From positions 1 through 64,000 of the forward strand of contig WQBJ01000005.1 in the NCBI GenBank assembly GCA_013032095.1: a stretch of 64,000 nucleotides of DNA, read 5' to 3'. Each line of letters opens with the position of its first letter. The stretch's first letter is position 1. Source of the stretch: Ruegeria atlantica. Lineage in GTDB: Bacteria; Pseudomonadota; Alphaproteobacteria; Rhodobacterales; Rhodobacteraceae. The notes below the pieces were generated by a model. It did not search any database. It worked only from the letters and a program-made list of their open reading frames with translations, and was not told the DNA's origin. The translations under genes and the position numbers were made by a program. Positions 56,336 to 64,000 of the stretch are shown here, one piece after another.

Positions 56336-56417
56336 ACATCGGGGCTCTCCTCCTCCCTGCCCTGATGTTGAAAAGAACGGCGGCTCCCTCTCCTCCTCCC
56401 TGGGAACCGCCGTTTTT
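56336..56417 (+). ncRNA. CcsR/cuckoo-type sRNA, copy 3, with terminator
   Basis: Hairpin 5 (56336-56368): ACATCGGGGC with GCCCTGATGT (one G-U), motif at 56349-56357. Hairpin 6 (56376-56414): AACGGCGGCTCCC with GGGAACCGCCGTT (one mismatch), motif at 56392-56400, followed by TTTTT. The last hairpin doubles as the terminator of the whole unit. A spacer hairpin CCGGG-N6-CCCGG (56312-56327) precedes this copy. Confidence 0.82.
56376..56417 (+). terminator. Terminator of the DUF1127-sRNA transcript
   Basis: Hairpin 6 of the array: a 13-bp stem with one mismatch, then TTTTTC. It terminates plus-strand transcription just before the convergent uvrD terminator. Confidence 0.88.
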
Positions 56418-56432
56418 CATTTCCCCAGCATG

Positions 56433-56463
56433 AAAAAAGGCGCCGCAGCCGTGGCCGGACGCC
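56433..56463 (-). terminator. Terminator after uvrD
   Basis: G+C-rich imperfect hairpin GGCGTCCGGCC...GGCTGCGGCGCC at 56439-56463, followed on the minus strand by TTTTTT (56438-56433). It lies about 45 bp past the uvrD stop and back to back with the terminator of the sRNA array. Confidence 0.65.
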
Positions 56464-56505
56464 GATAAAGAATCGAGTATGTGCCGTCAGGCAGATTCCA
56501 TTTGA

Positions 56506-58899
56506 TTAAAACGGGACGTCATCCTTGGCGGACAGAAACCGCGAGACGACCTTCTTGGTCCCCGCCTTGTCGAAATCCACTTCGACCTTGTCCCCTTCGA
56601 TACCAATGACTGCGCCATAGCCGAACTTTTGGTGAAACACGCGTTCACCCAAGGTGAAACTGGCCACAGCAGTTGCGTCGATCACCGTGTTGCGGCTTTC
56701 GCGTGGTTGCGACATTCCGTATTGCCCCTGCCGTGCCTGCATCCGTTTCCAGCCCGGAGAGTTATAGACATTTGCCTCGGCCGCGCGGGTTTCGATGCTG
56801 GCCTTTGGTTGCCCGCCGCCATAAAGGCCCGGAGGAGTCAGCACCTCGACATGGTCCTCGGGCAACTCGTCGATGAATCGCGACGGCATCGCATTCTGCC
56901 ACTGCCCGAATACCCGCCGGTTGGCTGCAAAGGAAATGGTACAGACCTCTTCGGCACGCGTGATGCCCACATATGCCAGCCGCCGCTCTTCCTCGAGGCC
57001 CTTGATTCCTGCTTCATCCATCGACCGCTGCGAGGGGAACAGACCGTCCTCCCACCCCGGCAGGAACACGGCAGGAAACTCTAACCCTTTCGCCGCGTGC
57101 AGAGTCATGATCGAGACCTTGGCCCCGTCGCCCTCCTGCTCGTTGTCCATGACGAGGCTGACATGCTCCAGAAAACCCTGCAGGTTTTCGAAATTGTCCA
57201 GTTGGCTGACCAGTTCCTTGAGGTTCTCCAACCGCCCCGGAGCCTCGGGCGTCTTTTCGTTCTGCCAATGGGCGGTATAGCCAGACTCGTCCAGTATGAT
57301 CTGAGCCAGTTCTATATGTGACACTTCGGGTTCGCCGAACCGCATCGGGGCGCCGTCATCAATCACCGACTCGTCGTCGACCTCGATCCGAGGCCCACGC
57401 GTCATCGCATTCCACCGCGCCAGCCCGTCGATCAACTCGCGCAGCGCCTTTCCGCCTTTGCCCTTGATCAGCCCGTTATCAACCGCGATCCGCGCCCCAT
57501 CGACCAACGACACGCCATTTTCCCGCGCTGTCATCTGGATCGTCTGTTGGGCTTTGTCGCCTAACCCGCGTTTCGGTGTATTTACGATCCGCTCGAACGC
57601 CAGATCGTCGCCGGGGCTGACCACCAGCCGGAAATAGGCCATGGCATCGCGGATCTCCATCCGCTCATAGAACCGAGGGCCACCGATCACCTTATACGGC
57701 AAGCCAATGGTCAAAAACCGATCTTCGAACGCGCGCATTTGATGAGATGCGCGAACGAGAATGGCGATTTCATTGAGATTCATCAGGCGAATCCCGCGCG
57801 TCCCGCCTTGGAGCGCATCTATCTCCTCGCCAATCCAGCGAGCCTCTTCTTCACCATCCCAATGGCCGATCAAATGAACTTTGTGCCCGTCTTCTGCATC
57901 GGTCCAAAGCTCTTTGCCTAGGCGGCTTTCGTTACCGCGAATGACGTTCGAAGCAGCGGCCAGAATATGCGGTGTTGAGCGATAGTTCTGCTCCAGTCGC
58001 ACCACGAAAGCTCCAGGGAAGTCTTTCTCGAACCGCAGGATGTTGCCCACTTCGGCCCCGCGCCAGCCATAGATGGACTGATCATCATCCCCCACACAGC
58101 AGATGTTCTTATGCGCCCCGGCCAGCAGACGCAGCCAGAGGTATTGTGCGACGTTGGTATCCTGATACTCGTCCACCAAGATGTAGCGGAACCAGCGCTG
58201 GTATTGCTCCAGCACGTCCTGATGTGTCTGAAAGATCGTGACTATGTGCAGGAGCAGGTCACCAAAATCCACCGCGTTCAGTTCGCGCAGGCGGGTCTGG
58301 TATTGGGCGAAAAGCTCAATGCCTTTGTTGTTATAGGCACCCGCATCCGCAGCAGGCACCTTGTCCGGCGTCAGCGCGCGGTTCTTCCAATCGTCGATGA
58401 TTCCGGCCAGCATACGCGCAGGCCAGCGTTTGTCGTCGATATTCGCCGCCCGAACCAATTGCTTGAGCAGGCGCAATTGATCATCCGTGTCCAGAATGGT
58501 GAAGTTCGATTTCAGATCGACCAGTTCAGCATGACGACGCAGCAGCTTTACGCAAATCGAATGGAATGTACCCAGCCATGGCATCCCCTCGGCCGGTTGC
58601 CCCAGCAGCCGCCCCACACGCTCTTTCATCTCTCGGGCGGCCTTGTTGGTGAATGTCACCGACAGGATTTCATTCGGTCGCGCACGCCCGGTACTGAGAA
58701 GATGCGCAATCCGGGCGGTCAACGCCTTGGTCTTCCCTGTTCCCGCCCCTGCCAGCATCAGAACCGGACCGTCCAGCCGCTCGACCGCCTCACGCTGGGC
58801 GGGGTTCAACTCGTCCAGATATGGTGCGGGGCGCGCGGCCATGGCCCGTGCGGACAGCGATGCGCCCTCAAAGGCGTCCATTTCGTCGAAACTGCTCAT
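56506..58899 (-). CDS. uvrD: UvrD/PcrA-type DNA helicase
   Basis: Superfamily 1A 3'-5' helicase (797 aa) for nucleotide excision and mismatch repair. Q-motif and Walker A: LNPAQREAVERLDGPVLMLA then GAGTGKTKALTARIAHLL (about 31-70). Walker B ILVDEYQDTNVAQYLWLRLL is near 242, motif III CCVGDDDQSIYGWRGAEV near 268, motif IV VRLEQNYRSTPHILAAASNV, motif V SIMTLHAAKGLEFPAVFLPG near 570 and motif VI RRLAYVGITRAEEVCTISFA. The ATG at 58899 is used; GTG at 58905 is an alternative. A LexA-type box lies 42 bp upstream. Confidence 0.95.
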   Translation of the reverse strand: MSSFDEMDAFEGASLSARAMAARPAPYLDELNPAQREAVERLDGPVLMLAGAGTGKTKALTARIAHLLSTGRARPNEILSVTFTNKAAREMKERVGRLLGQPAEGMPWLGTFHSICVKLLRRHAELVDLKSNFTILDTDDQLRLLKQLVRAANIDDKRWPARMLAGIIDDWKNRALTPDKVPAADAGAYNNKGIELFAQYQTRLRELNAVDFGDLLLHIVTIFQTHQDVLEQYQRWFRYILVDEYQDTNVAQYLWLRLLAGAHKNICCVGDDDQSIYGWRGAEVGNILRFEKDFPGAFVVRLEQNYRSTPHILAAASNVIRGNESRLGKELWTDAEDGHKVHLIGHWDGEEEARWIGEEIDALQGGTRGIRLMNLNEIAILVRASHQMRAFEDRFLTIGLPYKVIGGPRFYERMEIRDAMAYFRLVVSPGDDLAFERIVNTPKRGLGDKAQQTIQMTARENGVSLVDGARIAVDNGLIKGKGGKALRELIDGLARWNAMTRGPRIEVDDESVIDDGAPMRFGEPEVSHIELAQIILDESGYTAHWQNEKTPEAPGRLENLKELVSQLDNFENLQGFLEHVSLVMDNEQEGDGAKVSIMTLHAAKGLEFPAVFLPGWEDGLFPSQRSMDEAGIKGLEEERRLAYVGITRAEEVCTISFAANRRVFGQWQNAMPSRFIDELPEDHVEVLTPPGLYGGGQPKASIETRAAEANVYNSPGWKRMQARQGQYGMSQPRESRNTVIDATAVASFTLGERVFHQKFGYGAVIGIEGDKVEVDFDKAGTKKVVSRFLSAKDDVPF

Positions 58900-58905
58900 C
58901 CTCAC

Positions 58906-59328
58906 AAACTACGCCGGATACGCCGCAAGGGAAAGGGTTTGTTCACGGCTTGTTCGCGTAAAATTTTCAAAGGCGTCACATCCAATTTGGTCCATTCGAA
59001 GGATATAGCCTGCGGGGCGGGGCGTATATGACGCTCCGCCTGAGATTTACGGTTTTCGTTCGAACAAAGAGGGACACTGGCGGCCCCGTATGGCAGAAAC
59101 TCCCCGCGATTCCTGCTCCTGTGGCCGTCAGGATACTTGTGTCCGACCGCCCTACGCGGCGACGCAATTGTCCGCAAACTGTGTCTTATCTCAAATACGT
59201 TGGTGCTCCCCGTCCGACGCATTGGCCCGTGCACGCCTCGGATGACGCATTGCACAGGTCCAATGACAAGGGTCGGCCCAGCAACCTGAAAACCTTGCAG
59301 AATCGCCCGACAGGTCGGATCAATTCAT
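58906..59328. other. Gene-free stretch between uvrD and the lactate dehydrogenase gene
   Basis: About 420 bp separate the divergent starts. Frames here look like noise rather than genes. The LexA-type box at 58941-58955 is the only element I can name. The plus-strand promoter of the next gene must also lie here but is not evident. Confidence 0.5.
58941..58955 (-). promoter_or_regulatory. LexA (SOS) box upstream of uvrD
   Basis: GTTC-ACGGCTT-GTTC, that is GAAC-N7-GAAC on the uvrD strand, exactly the direct-repeat LexA consensus of alphaproteobacteria. Its centre is about 50 bp from the uvrD start codon, as expected for a promoter-overlapping repressor site. uvrD is an SOS gene in several bacteria. 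Confidence 0.75.
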
Positions 59329-60486
59329 ATGGACCTGCACAGCACCTTTCCCGGCCTTGCCGATCTGAAACGCCGCGGACGGCGCAGGGTGCCGCATTTC
59401 GTCTGGGAGTATCTGGACAGCGGGACAGGATCCGAAGTTACGTTGCGCCGGAACCGCACCGCTCTGGACAGGGTCACGTTTATGCCCTCAATCCTGCATG
59501 GCTCGATTGAATTTGACACCGGCACGCAGTTTCTGGGTCATGACTATCCCCTGCCGTTCGGGATTGCACCTATTGGCATGTCGGGGCTGATCTGGCCCGA
59601 TGCGGAAAGGCTGCTGGCGCGCGCCGCCGCAGAGGCCGGGCTACCCTATACGCTGTCGACCGTAGCGAGTCAGAGCCCTGAAGACCTGGCCACAGATATC
59701 GGACAAAACGCCTGGTTTCAGCTTTACCCGCCGAAAGACCCGGAAATTCGCGCCGACTTGCTGAACCGCGCCCGATCAGCGGGGTTCTCGACGCTTGTGC
59801 TAACCGTTGATGTCCCGGTCGCCTCGCGGCGAGAACGGCAGGTCCGTTCCGGCCTGACACATCCGCCCAAGCTGACCCCCCGCCTGTTGGCCCAGATCAT
59901 CCGGCGCCCGATTTGGGCTCTGGGTATGGCTCAAACCGGGATGCCGCGGATGAGAACGTTGGACAAATACATCGACGATAACAGCGCCCTATCGCCAACG
60001 GCTCATGTGGGGTATCTACTGCGCACATCCCCGGACATGGAATACGTCAATTGGCTACGAGACGTATGGGACGGGCCGTTCATCGTGAAAGGTGTAATGC
60101 GAGCAGAAGACGCTGACCGGCTACAACGGACCGGAGTTGATGCAATCTGGGTTTCGAATCACGGCGGTCGACAGTTTGATGGTGCTCCGGCCAGTATTGA
60201 GGTTCTTCGCGCCATTCGGGCGTCTACAACCTTGCCGCTGATCTTCGACAGCGGGATTGAAAGCGGCCTGGATATTCTGCGTGCCAGGGCGCTGGGTGCG
60301 GATTTTGTCATGCTGGGACGCGGATTCTTGTATGGTCTCAGCGCCTTGGGTGCGCGAGGGCCAGCTCATGTCATAGACATCCTACGCCAGGACATGATCG
60401 CCAATATGGGACAAATGGGGCTCTCGAATCTGCAAAAAATCCCATCCGCGATTACAAACGTTGATGCTGCAGTGCAGCGTGTGTAA
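59329..60486 (+). CDS. FMN-dependent alpha-hydroxy acid dehydrogenase (L-lactate dehydrogenase type)
   Basis: A 385-aa TIM-barrel flavoenzyme that oxidises an L-2-hydroxy acid, most likely lactate, feeding electrons to the respiratory chain. N-terminal LADLKRRGRRRVPHFVWEYL and DSGTGSEVTLRRNRTALDRV match the family. FMN/substrate motifs include PFGIAPIGMSGLIWPDAERL, TLSTVASQSPEDLATDIGQN and the catalytic-His block AIWVSNHGGRQFDGAPASIE (about 274-293), then IFDSGIESGLDILRARALGA. Together with pyruvate carboxylase next to it, this would route lactate through pyruvate to oxaloacetate. Other 2-hydroxy acids remain possible. Confidence 0.9.
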   Translation: MDLHSTFPGLADLKRRGRRRVPHFVWEYLDSGTGSEVTLRRNRTALDRVTFMPSILHGSIEFDTGTQFLGHDYPLPFGIAPIGMSGLIWPDAERLLARAAAEAGLPYTLSTVASQSPEDLATDIGQNAWFQLYPPKDPEIRADLLNRARSAGFSTLVLTVDVPVASRRERQVRSGLTHPPKLTPRLLAQIIRRPIWALGMAQTGMPRMRTLDKYIDDNSALSPTAHVGYLLRTSPDMEYVNWLRDVWDGPFIVKGVMRAEDADRLQRTGVDAIWVSNHGGRQFDGAPASIEVLRAIRASTTLPLIFDSGIESGLDILRARALGADFVMLGRGFLYGLSALGARGPAHVIDILRQDMIANMGQMGLSNLQKIPSAITNVDAAVQRV

Positions 60487-60610
60487 GACAATCATGCCAA
60501 AAGGCGGCGTTTGCGAGCGATAACATGCCGGTTCTACCCAGAACGACTGATATACGTGCGCGTATTGTCCGCCTATTAACACGGCCACACAAATAAGACC
60601 GGGACCTGAC

Positions 60611-63600
60611 ATGACCGACTTCAACAAGATCCTGATCGCCAATCGCGGCGAGATTGCCATTCGCGTGATGCGCGCAGCAAACGAGATGGGCAAACGCACC
60701 GTCGCGGTATTCGCTGAGGAAGATAAGCTGGGGCTGCACCGCTTCAAGGCGGATGAGGCCTATCGCATCGGGGAAGGGATGGGGCCGGTTGCCGCGTATC
60801 TGTCGATTGACGAGATTATCCGCGTTGCCAAGGAATGTGGCGCGGATGCGATCCATCCCGGCTATGGCCTGCTGTCCGAGAATCCTGATTTCGTGGACGC
60901 ATGTGTTCAGAACGGCATCACCTTCATTGGCCCCAAGGCCGAGACCATGCGCGCCTTGGGCGACAAGGCCAGCGCACGGCGAGTCGCTATCGCGGCTGGC
61001 GTTCCAGTGATCCCCGCGACCGAGGTGCTGGGCGATGACATGGACGCCATCCGGGCCGAAGCAAAAGAGATCGGCTATCCGCTGATGCTCAAGGCCAGCT
61101 GGGGCGGCGGCGGTCGCGGTATGCGCCCGATCAACTCAGAAGATGAGCTGGAAGAAAAGGTACTGGAAGGCCGTCGTGAGGCCGAAGCCGCATTCGGCAA
61201 CGGCGAGGGTTATCTGGAAAAGATGATCACCCGCGCCCGCCACGTCGAAGTCCAAATTCTGGGCGACAAGCATGGTGAGATTTACCACCTCTACGAACGC
61301 GACTGCTCGGTCCAGCGCCGGAACCAGAAGGTCGTGGAACGCGCCCCTGCCCCGTATCTATCGGAAGAACAGCGGGCCGAGATTTGTGAGCTTGGCCGCA
61401 AGATCTGCGCCCATGTGAACTATGAATGCGCGGGCACGGTCGAGTTCCTGATGGATATGGAAACCGGCAAGTTCTACTTCATCGAAGTGAACCCCCGCGT
61501 GCAGGTCGAACACACCGTCACCGAAGAGGTTACCGGCATCGACATCGTTCAGGCTCAGATTCTGATCGCTGAAGGTAAAACTCTGGCCGAGGCCACCGGT
61601 GCGGCCAGCCAGGCCGACGTGCATCTGACCGGCCATGCGCTCCAGACCCGGATCACCACCGAAGACCCTCAGAACAACTTCATTCCGGATTACGGTCGCA
61701 TCACCGCCTATCGCTCTGCCACTGGCATGGGCATTCGTCTGGACGGCGGCACGGCCTACGCAGGAGGGGTGATCACTCGGTATTACGACTCGCTGCTGAC
61801 CAAGGTCACTGCAAAGGCTCCAACGCCCGAGGCTGCGATCGCCCGCATGGACCGCGCCCTGCGCGAGTTCCGTATTCGCGGCGTCAGCACCAATATCGAC
61901 TTTGTCATCAACCTGCTGAAACACCCGACCTTCCTGTCGAACGAATACACCACCAAGTTCATCGACACGACGCCGGACCTGTTCACCTTCAAGCGCCGCC
62001 GTGACCGGGGCACCAAGGTTCTGACCTATATCGCGGACATCACTGTTAACGGTCACCCTGAGACCGCAGACCGCCCCGAGCCGCGCGCTGACCTGAAAGA
62101 GGCCAGGCCGCCCGCGCTGAAGGGTGAACCCAAAATGGGCACCCGCAATCTGCTGGAACAAAAAGGTCCGCAGGCCGTCGCCGACTGGATGAAGGCCCAA
62201 CGGCAGCTGTTGATCACCGACACAACCATGCGCGATGGCCACCAATCTCTGCTGGCGACCCGTATGCGCTCGATCGACATGATCAAGGTGGCACCGACCT
62301 ATGCGGCCAACCTGCCGCAGCTGTTCTCGGTTGAATGCTGGGGCGGTGCGACCTTCGACGTCGCCTACCGCTTCCTGCAGGAATGCCCGTGGCAGCGTCT
62401 GCGCGACCTGCGCGAGGCGATGCCGAACCTCATGACACAGATGCTGCTGCGCGGTGCGAACGGGGTTGGCTACACCAACTACCCGGACAACGTGGTGCAG
62501 GAGTTCGTCCGTCAGGCCTCGAAGAACATCGATGTGTTCCGCGTCTTCGACTCGCTGAACTGGGTCGAGAATATGCGCGTGGCGATGGATGCGGTCGTCG
62601 AGAACGGCAAGATCTGTGAAGGCACCGTCTGCTACACCGGCGACATCCTTGACCCGGATCGGTCGAAGTACGACCTGAAATATTATGTCGGCATGGCGAA
62701 AGAACTGCGCGACGCAGGCGCGCATGTTCTGGGACTGAAGGACATGGCGGGCCTGCTGAAACCGGCCTCGGCCAAGATCCTGATCCGTGCCCTGAAGGAA
62801 GAAGTCGGTCTGCCGATCCACTTCCACACGCATGACACCGCCGGTATCGCCAGCGCGACCATCCTTGCGGCCTCCGAGGCTGGCGTGGACGCGGTAGACT
62901 GCGCGATGGATAGCTTCTCGGGCAACACCAGCCAGGCAACGCTAGGCACTGTAGTCGAGGCGCTGCGCCATACCGAACGCGACACCGGTCTGGACATCAA
63001 AGCGATCCGCGAGATCAGCGATTATTTCGAAGCGGTCCGCGGCCAATACGCAGCCTTCGAATCCAGCCTGCAGGCTCCGGCGTCCGAGGTGTACCTGCAC
63101 GAAATGCCGGGCGGTCAGTTCACCAACCTCAAGGCGCAGGCGCGCTCCTTGGGTCTGGAAGAACGCTGGCACGAGGTTGCACAGATGTATGCCGACGTGA
63201 ACCAGATGTTCGGTGACATCGTGAAGGTGACGCCGTCGTCCAAGGTGGTCGGTGACATGGCGCTGATGATGGTCAGCCAAGGCCTGACCCGTGATGACGT
63301 GGAAAGCCCCTCGACCGATGTGGCCTTCCCAGACTCGGTCGTGGACATGATGCGCGGCAATCTGGGTCAGCCTCCGGGCGGGTTCCCTGACACCATCATC
63401 AAGAAAGTACTGAAGGACGAGGCCCCCAACACCGAGCGCCCCGGCAAGGATGTGCCCGCTGTCGATCTGGAAGCCACCCGTGCCGAGTTGTCCAAGCAGT
63501 TGGAGGGCAAAGAGGTCGATGACGAGGACCTGAATGGCTACCTGATGTATCCCAAGGTCTTCCTGGACTACATGGGCCGCCACCGGGTTTACGGTCCAGT

Positions 63601-64000
63601 CCGGACCCTGCCCACGCGCACCTTTTTCTACGGCATGGAGCCGGGTGAGGAGATCACCGCTGAGATCGACCCGGGCAAGACGCTGGAAATCCGTTGTCAG
63701 GCCATCGGTGAAACCGATGACAAGGGTGAGGTCAAAGTGTTCTTTGAACTCAACGGCCAGCCCCGCGTGATCCGTGTGCCGAACCGTATGGTCACCTCGA
63801 CCACGCAGGCGCGACCCAAAGCCGAGCCAGGCAACCACGATCATGTCGGCGCGCCGATGCCGGGTGTGGTGGCCACCGTAGCGGTTACGGCTGGCCAAGA
63901 AGTCAAGGAAGGTGACATGCTGCTGACCATCGAAGCGATGAAGATGGAGACCGGCATCCACGCCGAGCGGGACGCCACAGTCAAAGCCGTCCACGTGCAA
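60611..64000 (+). CDS. pyc: Pyruvate carboxylase (3' end outside window)
   Basis: Biotin enzyme making oxaloacetate from pyruvate, bicarbonate and ATP; 1,130 codons are present in one open frame to the window edge, of about 1,150 usual. Biotin carboxylase domain (1-450): KILIANRGEIAIRVMRAANE, PGYGLLSENPDFVDACVQNG, KASWGGGGRGMRPINSEDEL, FYFIEVNPRVQVEHTVTEEV. Carboxyltransferase domain (about 530-800): ITDTTMRDGHQSLLATRMRS, IHFHTHDTAGIASATILAAS. The C-terminal biotinyl domain has the lysine in IEAMKMETGIHAE, so only about 20 residues are missing. Start ATG at 60611 after a GGGA site. Confidence 0.97.
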   Translation, partial: MTDFNKILIANRGEIAIRVMRAANEMGKRTVAVFAEEDKLGLHRFKADEAYRIGEGMGPVAAYLSIDEIIRVAKECGADAIHPGYGLLSENPDFVDACVQNGITFIGPKAETMRALGDKASARRVAIAAGVPVIPATEVLGDDMDAIRAEAKEIGYPLMLKASWGGGGRGMRPINSEDELEEKVLEGRREAEAAFGNGEGYLEKMITRARHVEVQILGDKHGEIYHLYERDCSVQRRNQKVVERAPAPYLSEEQRAEICELGRKICAHVNYECAGTVEFLMDMETGKFYFIEVNPRVQVEHTVTEEVTGIDIVQAQILIAEGKTLAEATGAASQADVHLTGHALQTRITTEDPQNNFIPDYGRITAYRSATGMGIRLDGGTAYAGGVITRYYDSLLTKVTAKAPTPEAAIARMDRALREFRIRGVSTNIDFVINLLKHPTFLSNEYTTKFIDTTPDLFTFKRRRDRGTKVLTYIADITVNGHPETADRPEPRADLKEARPPALKGEPKMGTRNLLEQKGPQAVADWMKAQRQLLITDTTMRDGHQSLLATRMRSIDMIKVAPTYAANLPQLFSVECWGGATFDVAYRFLQECPWQRLRDLREAMPNLMTQMLLRGANGVGYTNYPDNVVQEFVRQASKNIDVFRVFDSLNWVENMRVAMDAVVENGKICEGTVCYTGDILDPDRSKYDLKYYVGMAKELRDAGAHVLGLKDMAGLLKPASAKILIRALKEEVGLPIHFHTHDTAGIASATILAASEAGVDAVDCAMDSFSGNTSQATLGTVVEALRHTERDTGLDIKAIREISDYFEAVRGQYAAFESSLQAPASEVYLHEMPGGQFTNLKAQARSLGLEERWHEVAQMYADVNQMFGDIVKVTPSSKVVGDMALMMVSQGLTRDDVESPSTDVAFPDSVVDMMRGNLGQPPGGFPDTIIKKVLKDEAPNTERPGKDVPAVDLEATRAELSKQLEGKEVDDEDLNGYLMYPKVFLDYMGRHRVYGPVRTLPTRTFFYGMEPGEEITAEIDPGKTLEIRCQAIGETDDKGEVKVFFELNGQPRVIRVPNRMVTSTTQARPKAEPGNHDHVGAPMPGVVATVAVTAGQEVKEGDMLLTIEAMKMETGIHAERDATVKAVHVQ

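Larger units (their letters stand above)
56122..56417 (+). repeat. Tandem array of sRNA units (period 106-113 bp)
   Basis: The CCTCCTCCC motifs start at 56131, 56171, 56237, 56279, 56349 and 56392. Odd-numbered motifs recur at 106 and 112 bp, even-numbered at 108 and 113 bp. Linkers are also related: TTGAAAGCG and TTGAAAAG inside units 2 and 3, and GCGAC...ATACCGG...CGGATACA between units. This indicates tandem duplication of one two-hairpin unit. Confidence 0.8.

Noticed and set aside
56122..56417. CRISPR array
   Set aside because: The repeated core is only about 9-11 bp inside hairpin loops with unequal spacing (about 40 and 66-70 bp) and no cas genes are near; structured sRNA units explain it fully.
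61358..64000. Two long minus-strand open frames (491 and 352 aa)
   Set aside because: Antisense shadows of pyruvate carboxylase, which is open on the plus strand from 60611 to the window edge with all expected domains.

Overview
The window is chromosomal DNA from an alphaproteobacterium of the Rhodobacteraceae, most likely the Roseobacter group (Ruegeria/Phaeobacter-like). Evidence: high G+C coding sequence, a near-complete dcw (division and cell wall) cluster carrying DUF2484 genes, CobST-type aerobic cobaltochelatase subunits, a GAAC-N7-GAAC type LexA box, a CtrA-type box, and two sRNA loci that look like Rhodobacter UpsM and CcsR. I saw no rRNA, tRNA, CRISPR, prophage or insertion sequence. 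The species is inferred, not shown.

Layout. 1-9,100: membrane transhydrogenase pntAB (pntB cut by the window edge), a small membrane methyltransferase, kynureninase, a TetR regulator divergent from a two-subunit molybdenum hydroxylase (isoquinoline 1-oxidoreductase type), a class I glutamine amidotransferase and a GlcG-like protein. 9,100-20,200: malate synthase G, aminopeptidase N, gatB and several small or hypothetical genes (DUF4177, GDCCVxC, BolA, J-domain, Hint-domain). 20,200-31,000: a decayed methyltransferase-like pseudogene, cobS-orf-cobT, an M24 aminopeptidase P, DUF427, a ClC channel, recN and bamD.

31,150-54,965, minus strand: transcribed from right to left, the order is mraZ-rsmH-ftsL-ftsI-murE-murF-mraY, a terminator, then murD. 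An interruption follows (lipoprotein, BaiN-like flavoprotein on the other strand, ABM-domain protein). The cluster resumes with ftsW-murG-murC, three small membrane genes (two are tandem DUF2484 paralogues), murB-ddl-ftsQ-ftsA, a small exported protein, ftsZ and lpxC. Most junctions overlap or are only a few bases apart, as in a long translationally coupled operon. The products make lipid II, build the divisome and commit lipid A synthesis.

54,965-56,470 is the most interesting part. mraZ has a long leader containing a perfect 13-bp terminator hairpin about 60 nt before its TTG start, and a run of 10-bp-spaced GGGA-like repeats about 200 nt upstream of that hairpin. This fits a UpsM-type leader sRNA under MraZ control. 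Diverging from it is a DUF1127 gene followed by six hairpins, each showing the sequence CCTCCTCCC in its loop. They group as three tandem two-hairpin sRNAs of CcsR/cuckoo type and end in a strong terminator. 56,500-64,000: uvrD with an upstream LexA box, an FMN-dependent lactate dehydrogenase family enzyme, and pyruvate carboxylase, which runs off the right edge.
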